Shown here piece after piece: positions 1-7,553 of a stretch of 64,000 bases of DNA; positions within the stretch are counted from its first letter, which is position 1, and each line of letters opens with the position of its first letter. The notes under the pieces were generated by a model, which did no database searches, was not told the DNA's origin, and saw only the letters and a list, made by a program, of their open reading frames with translations. Origin of the DNA: Vibrio fluvialis (GTDB taxonomy: Bacteria; Pseudomonadota; Gammaproteobacteria; Enterobacterales; Vibrionaceae); assembly GCF_900460245.1 (NCBI RefSeq), contig NZ_UHIP01000002.1:682001-746000 (forward strand), written 5' to 3'. Both the position numbers and the translations under genes were made by a program.

Positions 1-64
1 GAATGGCGTGACGAATACTAATAGCTTCTGGAATCCAAGGTTTTAAAACATCAATAATGTTCAT
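1..64 (-). CDS. Probable M20-family amidohydrolase/peptidase, N-terminal fragment
   Basis: Only the first 21 codons lie in the window and the gene runs off the left edge. The start is an ATG at 64-62 preceded by GGGGAG. The fragment reads MNIIDVLKPWIPEAISIRHAI. The closing IRHAI resembles the 'RH-x-IH-x-HPE' opening of M20 amidohydrolases such as hippurate hydrolase and N-acyl-amino-acid deacylase. The family call rests on this short stretch alone and is tentative. The coding start itself is well supported by the ribosome site and open frame. Confidence 0.4.
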   Translation of the reverse strand, partial: MNIIDVLKPWIPEAISIRHAI

Positions 65-175
65 ACAGCTCCCCTTTGTTTGATAGGGATTTAACACTAT
101 TGAAACAATCGGAACAAACCGGATTTCTACTCATACTATTAGCAACGCTAATAGTTGGGGGTAACACAGGTGGAA

Positions 176-204
176 ATAAAAAACCGGGCGAGAGTGCCCG
201 GTTT
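176..204 (-). terminator. Intrinsic terminator of the 59-aa gene
   Basis: Left arm AAACCGGGC (181-189) pairs perfectly with GCCCGGTTT (196-204) around a 6-nt loop. On the minus strand the stem is followed by a run of T. It lies just past the stop codon at 212. Confidence 0.85.
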
Positions 205-211
205 GCTGGAG

Positions 212-391
212 TCAGGATTCGTCAGGGTAATCTTTCTGACGGCCGCGCTGTTCGGCTTTGGCTTTCCAGTGCTCTTGCTGATCGTACGCTTCGTCGCACA
301 GATCAATGGTAAAGCCCATGTCGCGTACCTCTTTGAGAGTGAGGTTGTCGGCAAGATGGGTCACCTGACCGGATTTATTACGGAGTTCCAT
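212..391 (-). CDS. Small conserved-looking protein, 59 aa, function unknown
   Basis: The frame is open further upstream, but the ATG at 391 is preceded by GGAGG at an ideal distance, so I start the gene there (59 aa). The product is hydrophilic and charged, with no signal peptide or membrane segment. It has one Cys (residue 32) and a basic/acidic tail ending in DYPDES. I do not recognise the family. A strong ribosome site, a dedicated terminator and a compact size support a real gene. It follows the oxidoreductase gene on the same strand after about 70 nt and may be co-transcribed with it. Confidence 0.65.
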   Translation of the reverse strand: MELRNKSGQVTHLADNLTLKEVRDMGFTIDLCDEAYDQQEHWKAKAEQRGRQKDYPDES

Positions 392-462
392 GGTGCCTCC
401 TTCGGCTGTGTTCTGAGCTAGGGTTTGAACAACAACACAGTAAGTATAGGAGACTCTCCGCG

Positions 463-1392
463 CTAACGGACCAAAGCCGTCACGCGCGCACACACCGCTT
501 CGGCCAATTGGTGACTGGCGAGGTTGCGGGCGATGATGTCGCTGGCGAGTTTGCCGCTCTGCACCACATTCAGCCAGTCGCCAATCATGTCGGCAAAGCC
601 TTTGCTGGTCAGCATCGGCGTCCAGTCTTTGAGGGCCAGTGTGGATTCCTGATTGGCGTGCCAGCGTTTACCTTCGACAAACGAGTCAAACTCATAGGCG
701 TCATTGACAAATTGGGCGCTGATGCGCTCACCCGTTTTGCCAAATTGACGGTTCATCGATGCGTGCAGCAGTGTGTCGCCGTGCTGCCATTGCACATCAA
801 TCCGGGCCAATTGATTGCCCGCCATCTGATGGGTGATGTACACATCATTCAGGTCGGCTTTGGCGAACAGGTTGACGCTGTCGAGCGGGTGAATGAAATC
901 ATCGAACAGGAAAGTGCGGATTTCACCGGTCAAATCGTAGCGATGTTTCTCCCAGCGCAGACCACGCAGATCGTCGCGAGTACCGTTTTGCATGCCGCTC
1001 AGATGCGCATTGAACAGAGGAATGTGACGGCGGTTAAAACCGACATACAGTGGCTGCTGGTGCTTTTCGGCCACTTCATACAGCTGTTCACAGGCCGCTG
1101 CGCTGTCGGCCAATGGCTTATCCACAAACGTCGGAATGCCATGGCTGAGGAAAAAGCTCGCAATTTCCGGATGCACGGCGGTGGCCGCGTGAATCATCAC
1201 CGCATCTGGCTGGAAATTGAGGACATCGCGATAGTCGCTGCAGGTATCAGCAATACGATACTGGCTCGCCAGAGAAGACAAAGTGTCGGCGTTACGGGTA
1301 CAGAAAATGAGTTCGACGCCGGGCAGTTGAGTGATGACCGGTAGGTAGGCTTTCTGCGCGATATCGCCCAGGCCGATGATGCCGATTTTCAT
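463..1392 (-). CDS. Gfo/Idh/MocA family NAD(P)-dependent oxidoreductase
   Basis: The protein (309 aa) opens with a Rossmann dinucleotide-binding motif, GIIGLGDIAQKAYLP. It carries the family's substrate-side signature, 'TFVDKPLADS', at about residues 88-97, where the Lys is the usual catalytic residue of the EKP-type motif. The C-terminal half has the expected alpha/beta sheet domain length. Members oxidise or reduce sugars, inositols or related alcohols. The closest relatives I recognise are MviM/YceM-type proteins. The substrate cannot be read from the sequence. The start ATG at 1392 is preceded by AGAGAA. It lies next to the mtl operon on the same strand, but no sequence feature ties it to mannitol. 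Confidence 0.85.
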   Translation of the reverse strand: MKIGIIGLGDIAQKAYLPVITQLPGVELIFCTRNADTLSSLASQYRIADTCSDYRDVLNFQPDAVMIHAATAVHPEIASFFLSHGIPTFVDKPLADSAAACEQLYEVAEKHQQPLYVGFNRRHIPLFNAHLSGMQNGTRDDLRGLRWEKHRYDLTGEIRTFLFDDFIHPLDSVNLFAKADLNDVYITHQMAGNQLARIDVQWQHGDTLLHASMNRQFGKTGERISAQFVNDAYEFDSFVEGKRWHANQESTLALKDWTPMLTSKGFADMIGDWLNVVQSGKLASDIIARNLASHQLAEAVCARVTALVR

Positions 1393-1502
1393 GAAAGATT
1401 CTCTGTTGGTGAAGGATGTGCCAAGGCTAACACGCGACAGAGAATTCGGTAGTGACTCGTGATGAAAATGGGAAGGCGATCCGTGCCTTAGGATGTGACG
1501 GT

Positions 1503-2036
1503 TTAGAACGGACTCTCTTTGTTCAGCTCATTGCAGATTTCAATGATGGCGAGTGACAGTCCGGATTTGATCACCTGCTGTTGGCGTTGCAGCTGCAAGT
1601 GGTAAAACTCCAGGTCGACGTCTCCGTCGGGTTCTTCAAGCGGGTTGAATTGAACCATGCCCATTTTTTTGACTAAATTGAGTGCTTGGATAGGTGCGAT
1701 GATCTTGGGATCAGTAAAGGTGTATTCTGCGCCGTCGCTGTTGAGCTGATTACGCAGTTTGATGATGCTTTCGATGTCGTGGTAAACGGCATCAGGCAGA
1801 ACACCCAAACCATAAAGCAGTTTTAAACGAACTGAGAGATTGCCGAGCGGTCCGGTATCTTGAAGTAGGGGGCCAACGACAGATTGAACGGCAAAGTTGT
1901 CTTTGCGGAAAATACGTTGCATCAGTGCATCAATGGCTTCATTGAATACTTCGACTGTTGCAATGAAGAAACCACGGACAGATGGCGCATCGTTCAGTCG
2001 TTCTAGGATCTCGGTCTCGTTAATTTTTTCTGCCAT
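1503..2036 (-). CDS. mtlR: Mannitol operon repressor MtlR
   Basis: A 177-aa protein starting MAEKINETEILERLNDAP at the ATG at 2036. The open frame extends upstream into mtlD sequence but has no better start. 'SVRGFFIATVEVFNEAID' and the all-helical character match the MltR family, which represses mannitol transport and catabolism genes in enterics and vibrios without a classical helix-turn-helix. It is the last gene of mtlA-mtlD-mtlR, 61 nt after mtlD, which is the conserved order. The ribosome site is weak, so translation may depend on readthrough from mtlD. Confidence 0.9.
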   Translation of the reverse strand: MAEKINETEILERLNDAPSVRGFFIATVEVFNEAIDALMQRIFRKDNFAVQSVVGPLLQDTGPLGNLSVRLKLLYGLGVLPDAVYHDIESIIKLRNQLNSDGAEYTFTDPKIIAPIQALNLVKKMGMVQFNPLEEPDGDVDLEFYHLQLQRQQQVIKSGLSLAIIEICNELNKESPF

Positions 2037-2097
2037 ATACTGATCTAAGCTATTTCTTGGGATGGAGGGCAATCTGCCCCCCAATCTAGCTGCACCG

Positions 2098-3243
2098 TTA
2101 TAGCTGGTTGTATAGAGACTCAATGGTCTGTACTTCCGCGCTATTTTCGTCAAGACCAGTGTAGTGTGCGACAGTTTTGCGAACACCTTGTTGGTTGAGC
2201 GAATCTTGCAACTCTACGGCTTGCGGGTCGCTGTCGTTGGTGTACTTCAGCGCCGCCGCGATGCCTTTTAGTAATGTTTTGTTTTCTGCGCCGTACTCAA
2301 TAGTGCCGAGTAATGGCTTCACTAGTCTATCGTTAGGACCCAGTTTACGAATTGGCTGGCGTCCTACGCGGTCCACTTCATCCACCAGATAAGGGTTGGC
2401 AAAGCGGCCGAGAATTTTTTCGATGTAAGCAGCGTGCTTGTCGGCATCAAAGCCGTAGCGCTGAATCAGCACTGCGCCACTTTCCTGCATGGCTTGTTTC
2501 ACTTCTGCGCGAATGGCATCGTCTTCAATCGCTTCGCGAATCGTGTTGTGTCCGGCCAGGTTACCCAGATACGCGGTCACACAGTGGCCAGTATTCAGAG
2601 TAAACAGTTTGCGTTCCACAAACGCCATCAGGTTGTCTGTGCGTTCCATACCCGGAATGTTCGGGATGTCGCCTTTAAACTGAGTTTCATCCACGATCCA
2701 CTCGCTGAACGTTTCAACGGTGACCGCCAATGGATCCGTTTCGCCTTCTTCCGCTGGTGGAACGATGCGGTCTACCGCAGAGTCCACGAAGCCAACCAGT
2801 TGTTCAACTTTGGCTTTAGCGTCGGCTGAAAGGTGTTCGAATACAGCTTCTTTTAACTGACTGGTACCGCGCACCATATTTTCACACGCGATAATATTCA
2901 GTGGTGATGTCACGCCATTGCTGATGCGTTTTTCCAGGCCCTGAGCAAGCGTGCCAGCGATGATTTTCAGGACAGTTGGGCCAACAGCGGTGGTAATGAT
3001 ATCAACTTCAGCAATAGAGTCGACAATCTTTGGGTCTGTTGAGTTGATGGCTGTCACACCTGTGACCGTATCGACTACACAGTGTTCACCTACCACTTTA
3101 ACAGGGTACTCTTGTCTCTCGCGCAGAGCATTCACAACGACTTCATTAACGTCTGCGAAAGTTACGTGAATATTGGCATCAGCAAGCAGTTTGCCGATAA
3201 AACCACGGCCGATATTACCGGCACCGAAATGTAACGCTTTCAT
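2098..3243 (-). CDS. mtlD: Mannitol-1-phosphate 5-dehydrogenase MtlD
   Basis: The enzyme (381 aa) oxidises mannitol-1-phosphate to fructose-6-phosphate with NAD+ in the cytoplasm. This is the step after PTS uptake by MtlA. It starts at the ATG at 3243 behind GGAAG. The N-terminus [17 protein letters not shown] carries the GAGNIGRGF nucleotide-binding motif typical of polyol-specific long-chain dehydrogenases. The catalytic-domain sequences '[19 protein letters not shown]' and '[11 protein letters not shown]' are also recognisable. The length matches the family (about 382 aa). It is separated from mtlA by about 100 nt that include a hairpin with a U-run. Confidence 0.97.
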   Translation of the reverse strand: MKALHFGAGNIGRGFIGKLLADANIHVTFADVNEVVVNALRERQEYPVKVVGEHCVVDTVTGVTAINSTDPKIVDSIAEVDIITTAVGPTVLKIIAGTLAQGLEKRISNGVTSPLNIIACENMVRGTSQLKEAVFEHLSADAKAKVEQLVGFVDSAVDRIVPPAEEGETDPLAVTVETFSEWIVDETQFKGDIPNIPGMERTDNLMAFVERKLFTLNTGHCVTAYLGNLAGHNTIREAIEDDAIRAEVKQAMQESGAVLIQRYGFDADKHAAYIEKILGRFANPYLVDEVDRVGRQPIRKLGPNDRLVKPLLGTIEYGAENKTLLKGIAAALKYTNDSDPQAVELQDSLNQQGVRKTVAHYTGLDENSAEVQTIESLYNQL

Positions 3244-3273
3244 AACAGATCTTCCACAAAATAAAGAAATAAA

Positions 3274-3314
3274 AAATCTAAAAAATAAGGCCAGTCGGGG
3301 GTGGACCGGCCTTA
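3274..3314 (-). terminator. mtlA-mtlD intercistronic hairpin terminator
   Basis: Arms TAAGGCCAGTC (3286-3296) and GACCGGCCTTA (3304-3314) pair over 11 bp with one G-U wobble in the minus-strand transcript. The stem is followed by a U-rich tract. It sits between mtlA and mtlD, so it probably lowers mtlDR transcription relative to mtlA. Confidence 0.75.
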
Positions 3315-3346
3315 GGTTCATCGAGGAGCATGGCTTTAACGCTTAG

Positions 3347-5236
3347 TTAGCCATTTAGGATTCGAAGAACATCTTCCGGGTTGGTTGTTGTCTTCAAACA
3401 CTCGACAGCTTCTTCATCATCTAGCGAATTCGTGATGGCAGTAATAACTTGAATGTGTTCATCGCCTTGCGCTGCAATACCGATAACCATTTTCGCTACG
3501 TCATCCTCTTCTTCGCCCCACTGAACACCTTCAGGGAATTGGCAGAAGACGATGCCGGTTTTCTTCACGTACTTCTTGGTTTCGATGGTGCCGTGCGGTA
3601 CGGCGATGGATTCACCCAGGTACGTCGACACTAACTTCTCACGCTCAAGCATGCCGTCGACGTATTCAGGTGCCACATTGCCTAACTTAACCAACTGCTC
3701 ACCAGCAAACTTGATTACGTCTTCCTTGCTCTTAGGTGCCAAGCCCAAGAAGATGTTTTCATTTGAAAGCTTTAGTGTTCCTGCATTACCAGAGCTTGCG
3801 TTTGCTGGTGCTTCAGGCTTTTTTAGTTCGCCCTCTTGAGCCGAAACTAAATCTGCCACCAGGTTGTCGTACAGCGAGTTGTCCAGGAAGTTGGTCAGCG
3901 AGATGTGTTTCGCATTGGCTGCGTGCTTACGAGCACGGTCAGTCAGGTCGCGGTGAGTCACTACGATGTCGACATCGCCAGGCAGGTTGTTGATCGCCAG
4001 GTTGGTCACGTCGATTTTCAGATTTGCCGCTTCTACTTTCTTGCGCAGCAGGCTTGCACCCATCGCACTTGAACCCATACCTGCGTCACACGCTACGATG
4101 ATTTTGCGAACGTTTGCCAGGTTGATGTCTGCCGCTGGTGATGCTTGACCTTTCGATGAGGCTTTCATGTCCTGCATCTGGTTGGTCGCTTTTTCCAGAG
4201 ATTCGTCGTCAGAAGTCTGTTTCTGAGTCTTCAGCAGGAACGATGCGATGGCACAAGATACCGCTGCAGAACAGATTACCGACAGAATAACACCCAGGAA
4301 TGCTGACTTCGGCGTCATCAGCAATACCGCGAAGATAGAGCCAGGTGATGCTGGAGAAACCAGACCTGAGTTGAACATTACGTTTACGAATACACCCGTC
4401 ATACCGCCACCGATCATCGCCAGAATCAGGCGAGGGTTCATCAGTACGTATGGGAAGTAGATTTCGTGGATACCACCCAGGAAGTGGATGATTGATGCAC
4501 CGGCTGCAGATTGTTTCGCGCTGCCTTTACCAAACATCATATATGCCAGCAGAAGACCAAGACCCGGACCTGGGTTTGCTTCAATCAGGAAGAAGATAGA
4601 TTTACCCATTTCTTCAGATTGCTGGATACCTAGTGGTGAGAAGATACCGTGGTTGATCGCGTTGTTCAGGAACAGAATCTTCGCAGGCTCAACAAAAATT
4701 GAAGTCAGAGGAAGGACGCCAGTATCAACCAGTACGTTTACACCTGCTGCCAGAGCGGTAGACAGTGTTTTTACTGCTGGGCCGATGACCAGGTAGGCGA
4801 TGATCGCACAGATCATACCGATGATGCCCGCTGAGAAGTTGTTAACCAACATCTCAAAGCCGCTCTTCACTTTACCGTGAATAGCTGCGTCGAATTTTTT
4901 GATGGCTAAACCGCCTAAAGGACCAGCGATCATTGCACCCATAAACATTGGAATGTCGGTACCAACGATCACACCCATCGTGGTGATGGCACCCACAACC
5001 GCGCCGCGGTCGCCGCCGACCATTTTACCGCCGGTATAACCGATCAGCAGTGGCAGCAGGTAGGTAATCATAGGACCAACCATGGAGGCCAGTGTTTCGT
5101 TTGGCACCCAACCTGTTGGGATAAATAACGCGGTAATGAAACCCCAAGCGATAAACGCGCCGATGTTCGGCATTACCATGTTAGATAGGAACCGGCCAAA
5201 ATTTTGTACCTTGACCTTCGCTTCTGGTGATAACAT
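3347..5236 (-). CDS. mtlA: PTS mannitol transporter EIICBA (MtlA)
   Basis: A 629-aa membrane permease that imports and phosphorylates mannitol. The EIIC membrane domain spans about residues 1-340 and has the family motif GIHEIYFPYVL near 255-265. The EIIB domain begins near 375, with its phospho-cysteine at C383 in VACDAGMGSS. The EIIA domain begins near 487, with the phospho-histidine at H548 in GESIAVPHGT. The length and three-domain order match enteric MtlA (about 637 aa). The start ATG is preceded by GGGGAAAA. It heads the mtlADR operon. The upstream region carries CRP-like sites and a candidate antisense RNA. Confidence 0.98.
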   Translation of the reverse strand: MLSPEAKVKVQNFGRFLSNMVMPNIGAFIAWGFITALFIPTGWVPNETLASMVGPMITYLLPLLIGYTGGKMVGGDRGAVVGAITTMGVIVGTDIPMFMGAMIAGPLGGLAIKKFDAAIHGKVKSGFEMLVNNFSAGIIGMICAIIAYLVIGPAVKTLSTALAAGVNVLVDTGVLPLTSIFVEPAKILFLNNAINHGIFSPLGIQQSEEMGKSIFFLIEANPGPGLGLLLAYMMFGKGSAKQSAAGASIIHFLGGIHEIYFPYVLMNPRLILAMIGGGMTGVFVNVMFNSGLVSPASPGSIFAVLLMTPKSAFLGVILSVICSAAVSCAIASFLLKTQKQTSDDESLEKATNQMQDMKASSKGQASPAADINLANVRKIIVACDAGMGSSAMGASLLRKKVEAANLKIDVTNLAINNLPGDVDIVVTHRDLTDRARKHAANAKHISLTNFLDNSLYDNLVADLVSAQEGELKKPEAPANASSGNAGTLKLSNENIFLGLAPKSKEDVIKFAGEQLVKLGNVAPEYVDGMLEREKLVSTYLGESIAVPHGTIETKKYVKKTGIVFCQFPEGVQWGEEEDDVAKMVIGIAAQGDEHIQVITAITNSLDDEEAVECLKTTTNPEDVLRILNG

Positions 5237-5239
5237 ATG

Positions 5240-5363
5240 TTTTCCCCGTTCGATGTTCTGATGAATTTTGTTGTTGTAACGGTTTCGCTAAAAACCGTTG
5301 ATTGCTTAGTACACAATCAATTTACCACACAATTTTGACCCGGAACTGGCAACGGGTTTTTCG
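5240..5363 (+). ncRNA. Candidate MtlS-like antisense RNA to the mtlA leader
   Basis: In V. cholerae a small RNA, MtlS, is transcribed antisense to the mtlA 5' leader and represses MtlA. Here the same interval has the right layout. On the plus strand a stem-loop (5278-5299, AACGGTTT/AAACCGTT) is followed by a short GC-rich hairpin, ACCCG/CGGGT, and TTTT at 5338-5361 that could terminate a transcript of roughly 120 nt. A possible -35 TTGACC lies near 5212, inside the mtlA 5' coding end, but the -10 is poor. Boundaries are inferred from the terminator and the known size, not seen. Confidence 0.45.
5278..5299. other. Perfect 8-bp stem-loop in the mtlA leader
   Basis: AACGGTTT and AAACCGTT flank a 6-nt loop, about 42-63 nt upstream of the mtlA start. 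It would form in the mtlA leader and in any antisense RNA, so it is a candidate pairing or control element. Confidence 0.6.
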
Positions 5364-5404
5364 TGATCAAAGCCTCAAAATTCCCGCCATTCAAATATTT
5401 TTTC

Positions 5405-5420
5405 CGTGATCTACATCTAT
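5405..5420. promoter_or_regulatory. Weak CRP-like site upstream of mtlA
   Basis: CGTGATCTACATCTAT matches the GTGA-N6-TCAC core with one mismatch in the right half (TCTA). Its position about 170 nt upstream of mtlA suits catabolite control. Confidence 0.4.
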
Positions 5421-5572
5421 TCCTGACCATGTAATTTTGCTACAAATTAGTGAATTTACAATTTTCAATAACTTTGTAATGCGTGATGTCACAAATTAAA
5501 GATCTTTGAAATTAAATAAAAAGCGACAAGGATCACGTATTGATTCGAATTTTAAACTGGAAAAAATATCAA

Positions 5573-5588
5573 AGTGATCTACGTCACT
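5573..5588. promoter_or_regulatory. Strong CRP-like site upstream of mtlA
   Basis: AGTGATCTACGTCACT is an exact GTGA-N6-TCAC palindrome, extended by A/T on both sides. The 493-nt gap 5237-5729 also holds the weaker site and AT-rich sequence. No other gene is evident in it. Confidence 0.7.
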
Positions 5589-5729
5589 CATTGCTATTTA
5601 TTTCAAAAGTCGAAATAAATAAGTCATAAATCTAATGAGTGATTTGTAACTTAGATACGAAATTTCGACAGCGAACTTACGTAATTTTAGACGATATATT
5701 GCAACATGTTGCTTACGTTTTTGCTGCAT

Positions 5730-6038
5730 TTAAAAGTGGGGCTGCGTGAGCGGAGTGCGAAAAAAGTGAGGCGTGCTTTCCAGAAATGGTGTCATTTTTG
5801 CTTCACTGCCCCATTCCGGGTCGTGAGTCAGCTTTTTAATTAAAGATGCCCGCTCAGCCTGTCGCATTACCTTGATAAGCGCAGAGTGGAATAGCGAACG
5901 TGTCCCGGCGTTGCGTTTTTCGACGCACAATCCGCGAACGATCGTTGCACTATTGACGGGCAAAGCGTGGTGTTGACGAATATCTTGCGGCAGGTTTTTC
6001 AGATTCAGTGAATTAAATCGCAGTATCGTTTGACGCAT
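5730..6038 (-). CDS. Doubtful small ORF, 102 aa
   Basis: This open frame fills the gap between the mtlA upstream region and the M23 peptidase gene. The predicted product is basic and has no recognisable domain, signal peptide or membrane segment. There is no convincing ribosome site before the ATG at 6038. I list it because nothing else occupies the stretch, and because V. cholerae may carry a small hypothetical gene at the equivalent place (memory, unverified). It could be spurious. Confidence 0.25.
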   Translation of the reverse strand: MRQTILRFNSLNLKNLPQDIRQHHALPVNSATIVRGLCVEKRNAGTRSLFHSALIKVMRQAERASLIKKLTHDPEWGSEAKMTPFLESTPHFFRTPLTQPHF

Positions 6039-6224
6039 ACTGTTAATAAGTTATTGATTTAAAATTAAATGGATTGGGTCAGGGCAATGCTCGTTTATGC
6101 TCTGATTCACAAACTGAACAATAAGGATGCAAGTTGCGGAAGAGATAAGCAGCAAACAGTTTAGTCAATAAGCGTTCCTTGCTAGAATTCCGCCACTTTC
6201 AAGAATGACAATTAGAATTTGCGC

Positions 6225-7172
6225 ATGAAAGAAAACGTCATTGTTTCGGTTTCGTCTATTCACGGAACACGGCACTTTCATATTGGCAAATGGTTCCGTC
6301 ACTGTCTTAAAGGCTTCGGCTATGTCCTGCTTGCAGGAGCAGTCGCAGCGGGTGGTGTTATTTACTACCTGGTCGGTGAGGTGGATTTTGCCAAATTGAA
6401 ACAGCAAGAGCTGGAAAGCCAGTCAACGTCGCTAAATGAAGAAGTTGCCTCGCTTAAAGAGCTTAAAGATAACTTGGAAAACGATCTGCTCGAACGTGAA
6501 GAGAAGATGCAGATTGTTTCCGACCGCTTAGGCGATTTGGAGAAAGTCCTGGGTGTGGAAGATTCGGGCGCGGAACTGGAGTCACGTTTGGACACCGCCG
6601 CAATCACTTCTTCTGTCAGGATGGTGATGTTAACCCAAATCCCCAGTGGTGCACCTGTTCATAATGCAAGAATTTCGTCAGGATACGGTAAACGTGTCCA
6701 TCCGGTCACCGGACAGGTGAAATTTCATCGTGGACAGGATTTTGCGGTGAATACTGGCACTCCCGTTTATGCTCCGGCGGACGGGGTAGTGGAAGTCACC
6801 CGCGCAAGCAGCAAAGGGTCAGGTAACTTTTTGCGTTTGCAGCATTCGTATGGGTTTACCAGCTCTTATTCGCATTTACAGAAGTTTGCGGTAAAGAGCG
6901 GAGACTTCATTCAGAAAGGTGACTTAATTGGTTATTCAGGCAATAGCGGACTGTCTTCTGGCCCGCATTTGCACTATGAAATTCGATTTGTCGGCCGTTC
7001 GTTAGATCCCAGACCGTTTGTTGACTGGGGGGTAAATGATTTCGAGTCGATATTCACTAAGGTAAGAGGTATACGATGGGAATCTTTAGTAAACAAAGTC
7101 GAGCTCAGAGTCAGCGCTCAGCTACAACTCTCATCGCAAAGGGTTGTTCAATTAGCGGACAACTCCGGGTAG
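6225..7172 (+). CDS. M23 family metallopeptidase (membrane-anchored murein hydrolase)
   Basis: A 315-aa envelope protein. It has a cytoplasmic N-terminus, one membrane segment (about 32-50) and a coiled coil (about 53-110, rich in Glu/Leu/Lys). A LytM/M23 domain follows, with zinc ligands H168 and D172 (FHRGQDFAV), H217, and the HxH pair H248/H250 (SGPHLHYEIR). All LytM catalytic residues are present, so it is probably an active peptidoglycan endopeptidase. I chose the ATG at 6225; a TTG two codons earlier is possible. Its last 32 codons overlap the bactofilin gene in another frame. M23-bactofilin pairs are known from cell-shape systems in other bacteria, which suggests the two products work together at the wall. 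Confidence 0.9.
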   Translation: MKENVIVSVSSIHGTRHFHIGKWFRHCLKGFGYVLLAGAVAAGGVIYYLVGEVDFAKLKQQELESQSTSLNEEVASLKELKDNLENDLLEREEKMQIVSDRLGDLEKVLGVEDSGAELESRLDTAAITSSVRMVMLTQIPSGAPVHNARISSGYGKRVHPVTGQVKFHRGQDFAVNTGTPVYAPADGVVEVTRASSKGSGNFLRLQHSYGFTSSYSHLQKFAVKSGDFIQKGDLIGYSGNSGLSSGPHLHYEIRFVGRSLDPRPFVDWGVNDFESIFTKVRGIRWESLVNKVELRVSAQLQLSSQRVVQLADNSG

Positions 7173-7486
7173 AGAGTAATATGCAGGTTGACGGTCAGAT
7201 TGATGGTCAGATCCATGTTGAAAAATCTCTGGTGATCAGCGAAAGCGGTATCGTCAGTGGTGAAATCTACGCTGAACACGTGATCGTCAACGGCGAGTTT
7301 GAAGGAACCTGCCACGCCGACAAGATTGAGATTCTGAGCAAAGGCCGTGTGAATGGCAGTATTTACAGCGATGATCTCAGCATCGAGCAGGGCGGACGCT
7401 TTAATGGTGTCACTCATCCGGCAGCGCACACCAAAGTCGCTGAACTGGTGGAAATCAGTGAGATGAAAATGGTCGCTGAAGGCTAA
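7076..7486 (+). CDS. Bactofilin family cytoskeletal protein
   Basis: A 136-aa protein with a short basic tail followed by a right-handed beta-helix made of repeated hydrophobic six-residue turns. 'GQLRVESNMQVDGQIDGQI' and 'GEIYAEHVIVNGEFEG' are typical of DUF583/bactofilins. These polymerise without nucleotide at the inner membrane and often recruit M23 peptidases to shape the wall. The ATG at 7076 follows AAGAGGT. The frame starts 97 nt before the upstream peptidase gene ends, so the two are almost certainly co-transcribed. Confidence 0.93.
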   Translation: MGIFSKQSRAQSQRSATTLIAKGCSISGQLRVESNMQVDGQIDGQIHVEKSLVISESGIVSGEIYAEHVIVNGEFEGTCHADKIEILSKGRVNGSIYSDDLSIEQGGRFNGVTHPAAHTKVAELVEISEMKMVAEG

Positions 7487-7509
7487 GTTTCCTCAACGTC
7501 CCGAAGACA

Positions 7510-7535
7510 AAAAGCCCCGCAATGCGGGGCTTTGT
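7510..7535. terminator. Bidirectional terminator, bactofilin / M28 peptidase
   Basis: AAAGCCCCGC and GCGGGGCTTT form a tight hairpin with a short loop (AAT) between the convergent bactofilin and aminopeptidase genes. Confidence 0.85.
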
Positions 7536-7553
7536 CGTTTGTCAGTAATCGGA

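Noticed and set aside
508..1344. 278-codon plus-strand open frame
   Set aside because: It is antisense to the Gfo/Idh/MocA gene, has no ribosome site and no recognisable domain.
5481..5496. GTGATGTCACAAA as a CRP site
   Set aside because: Only the right half fits. The left half does not match at 6-nt spacing.
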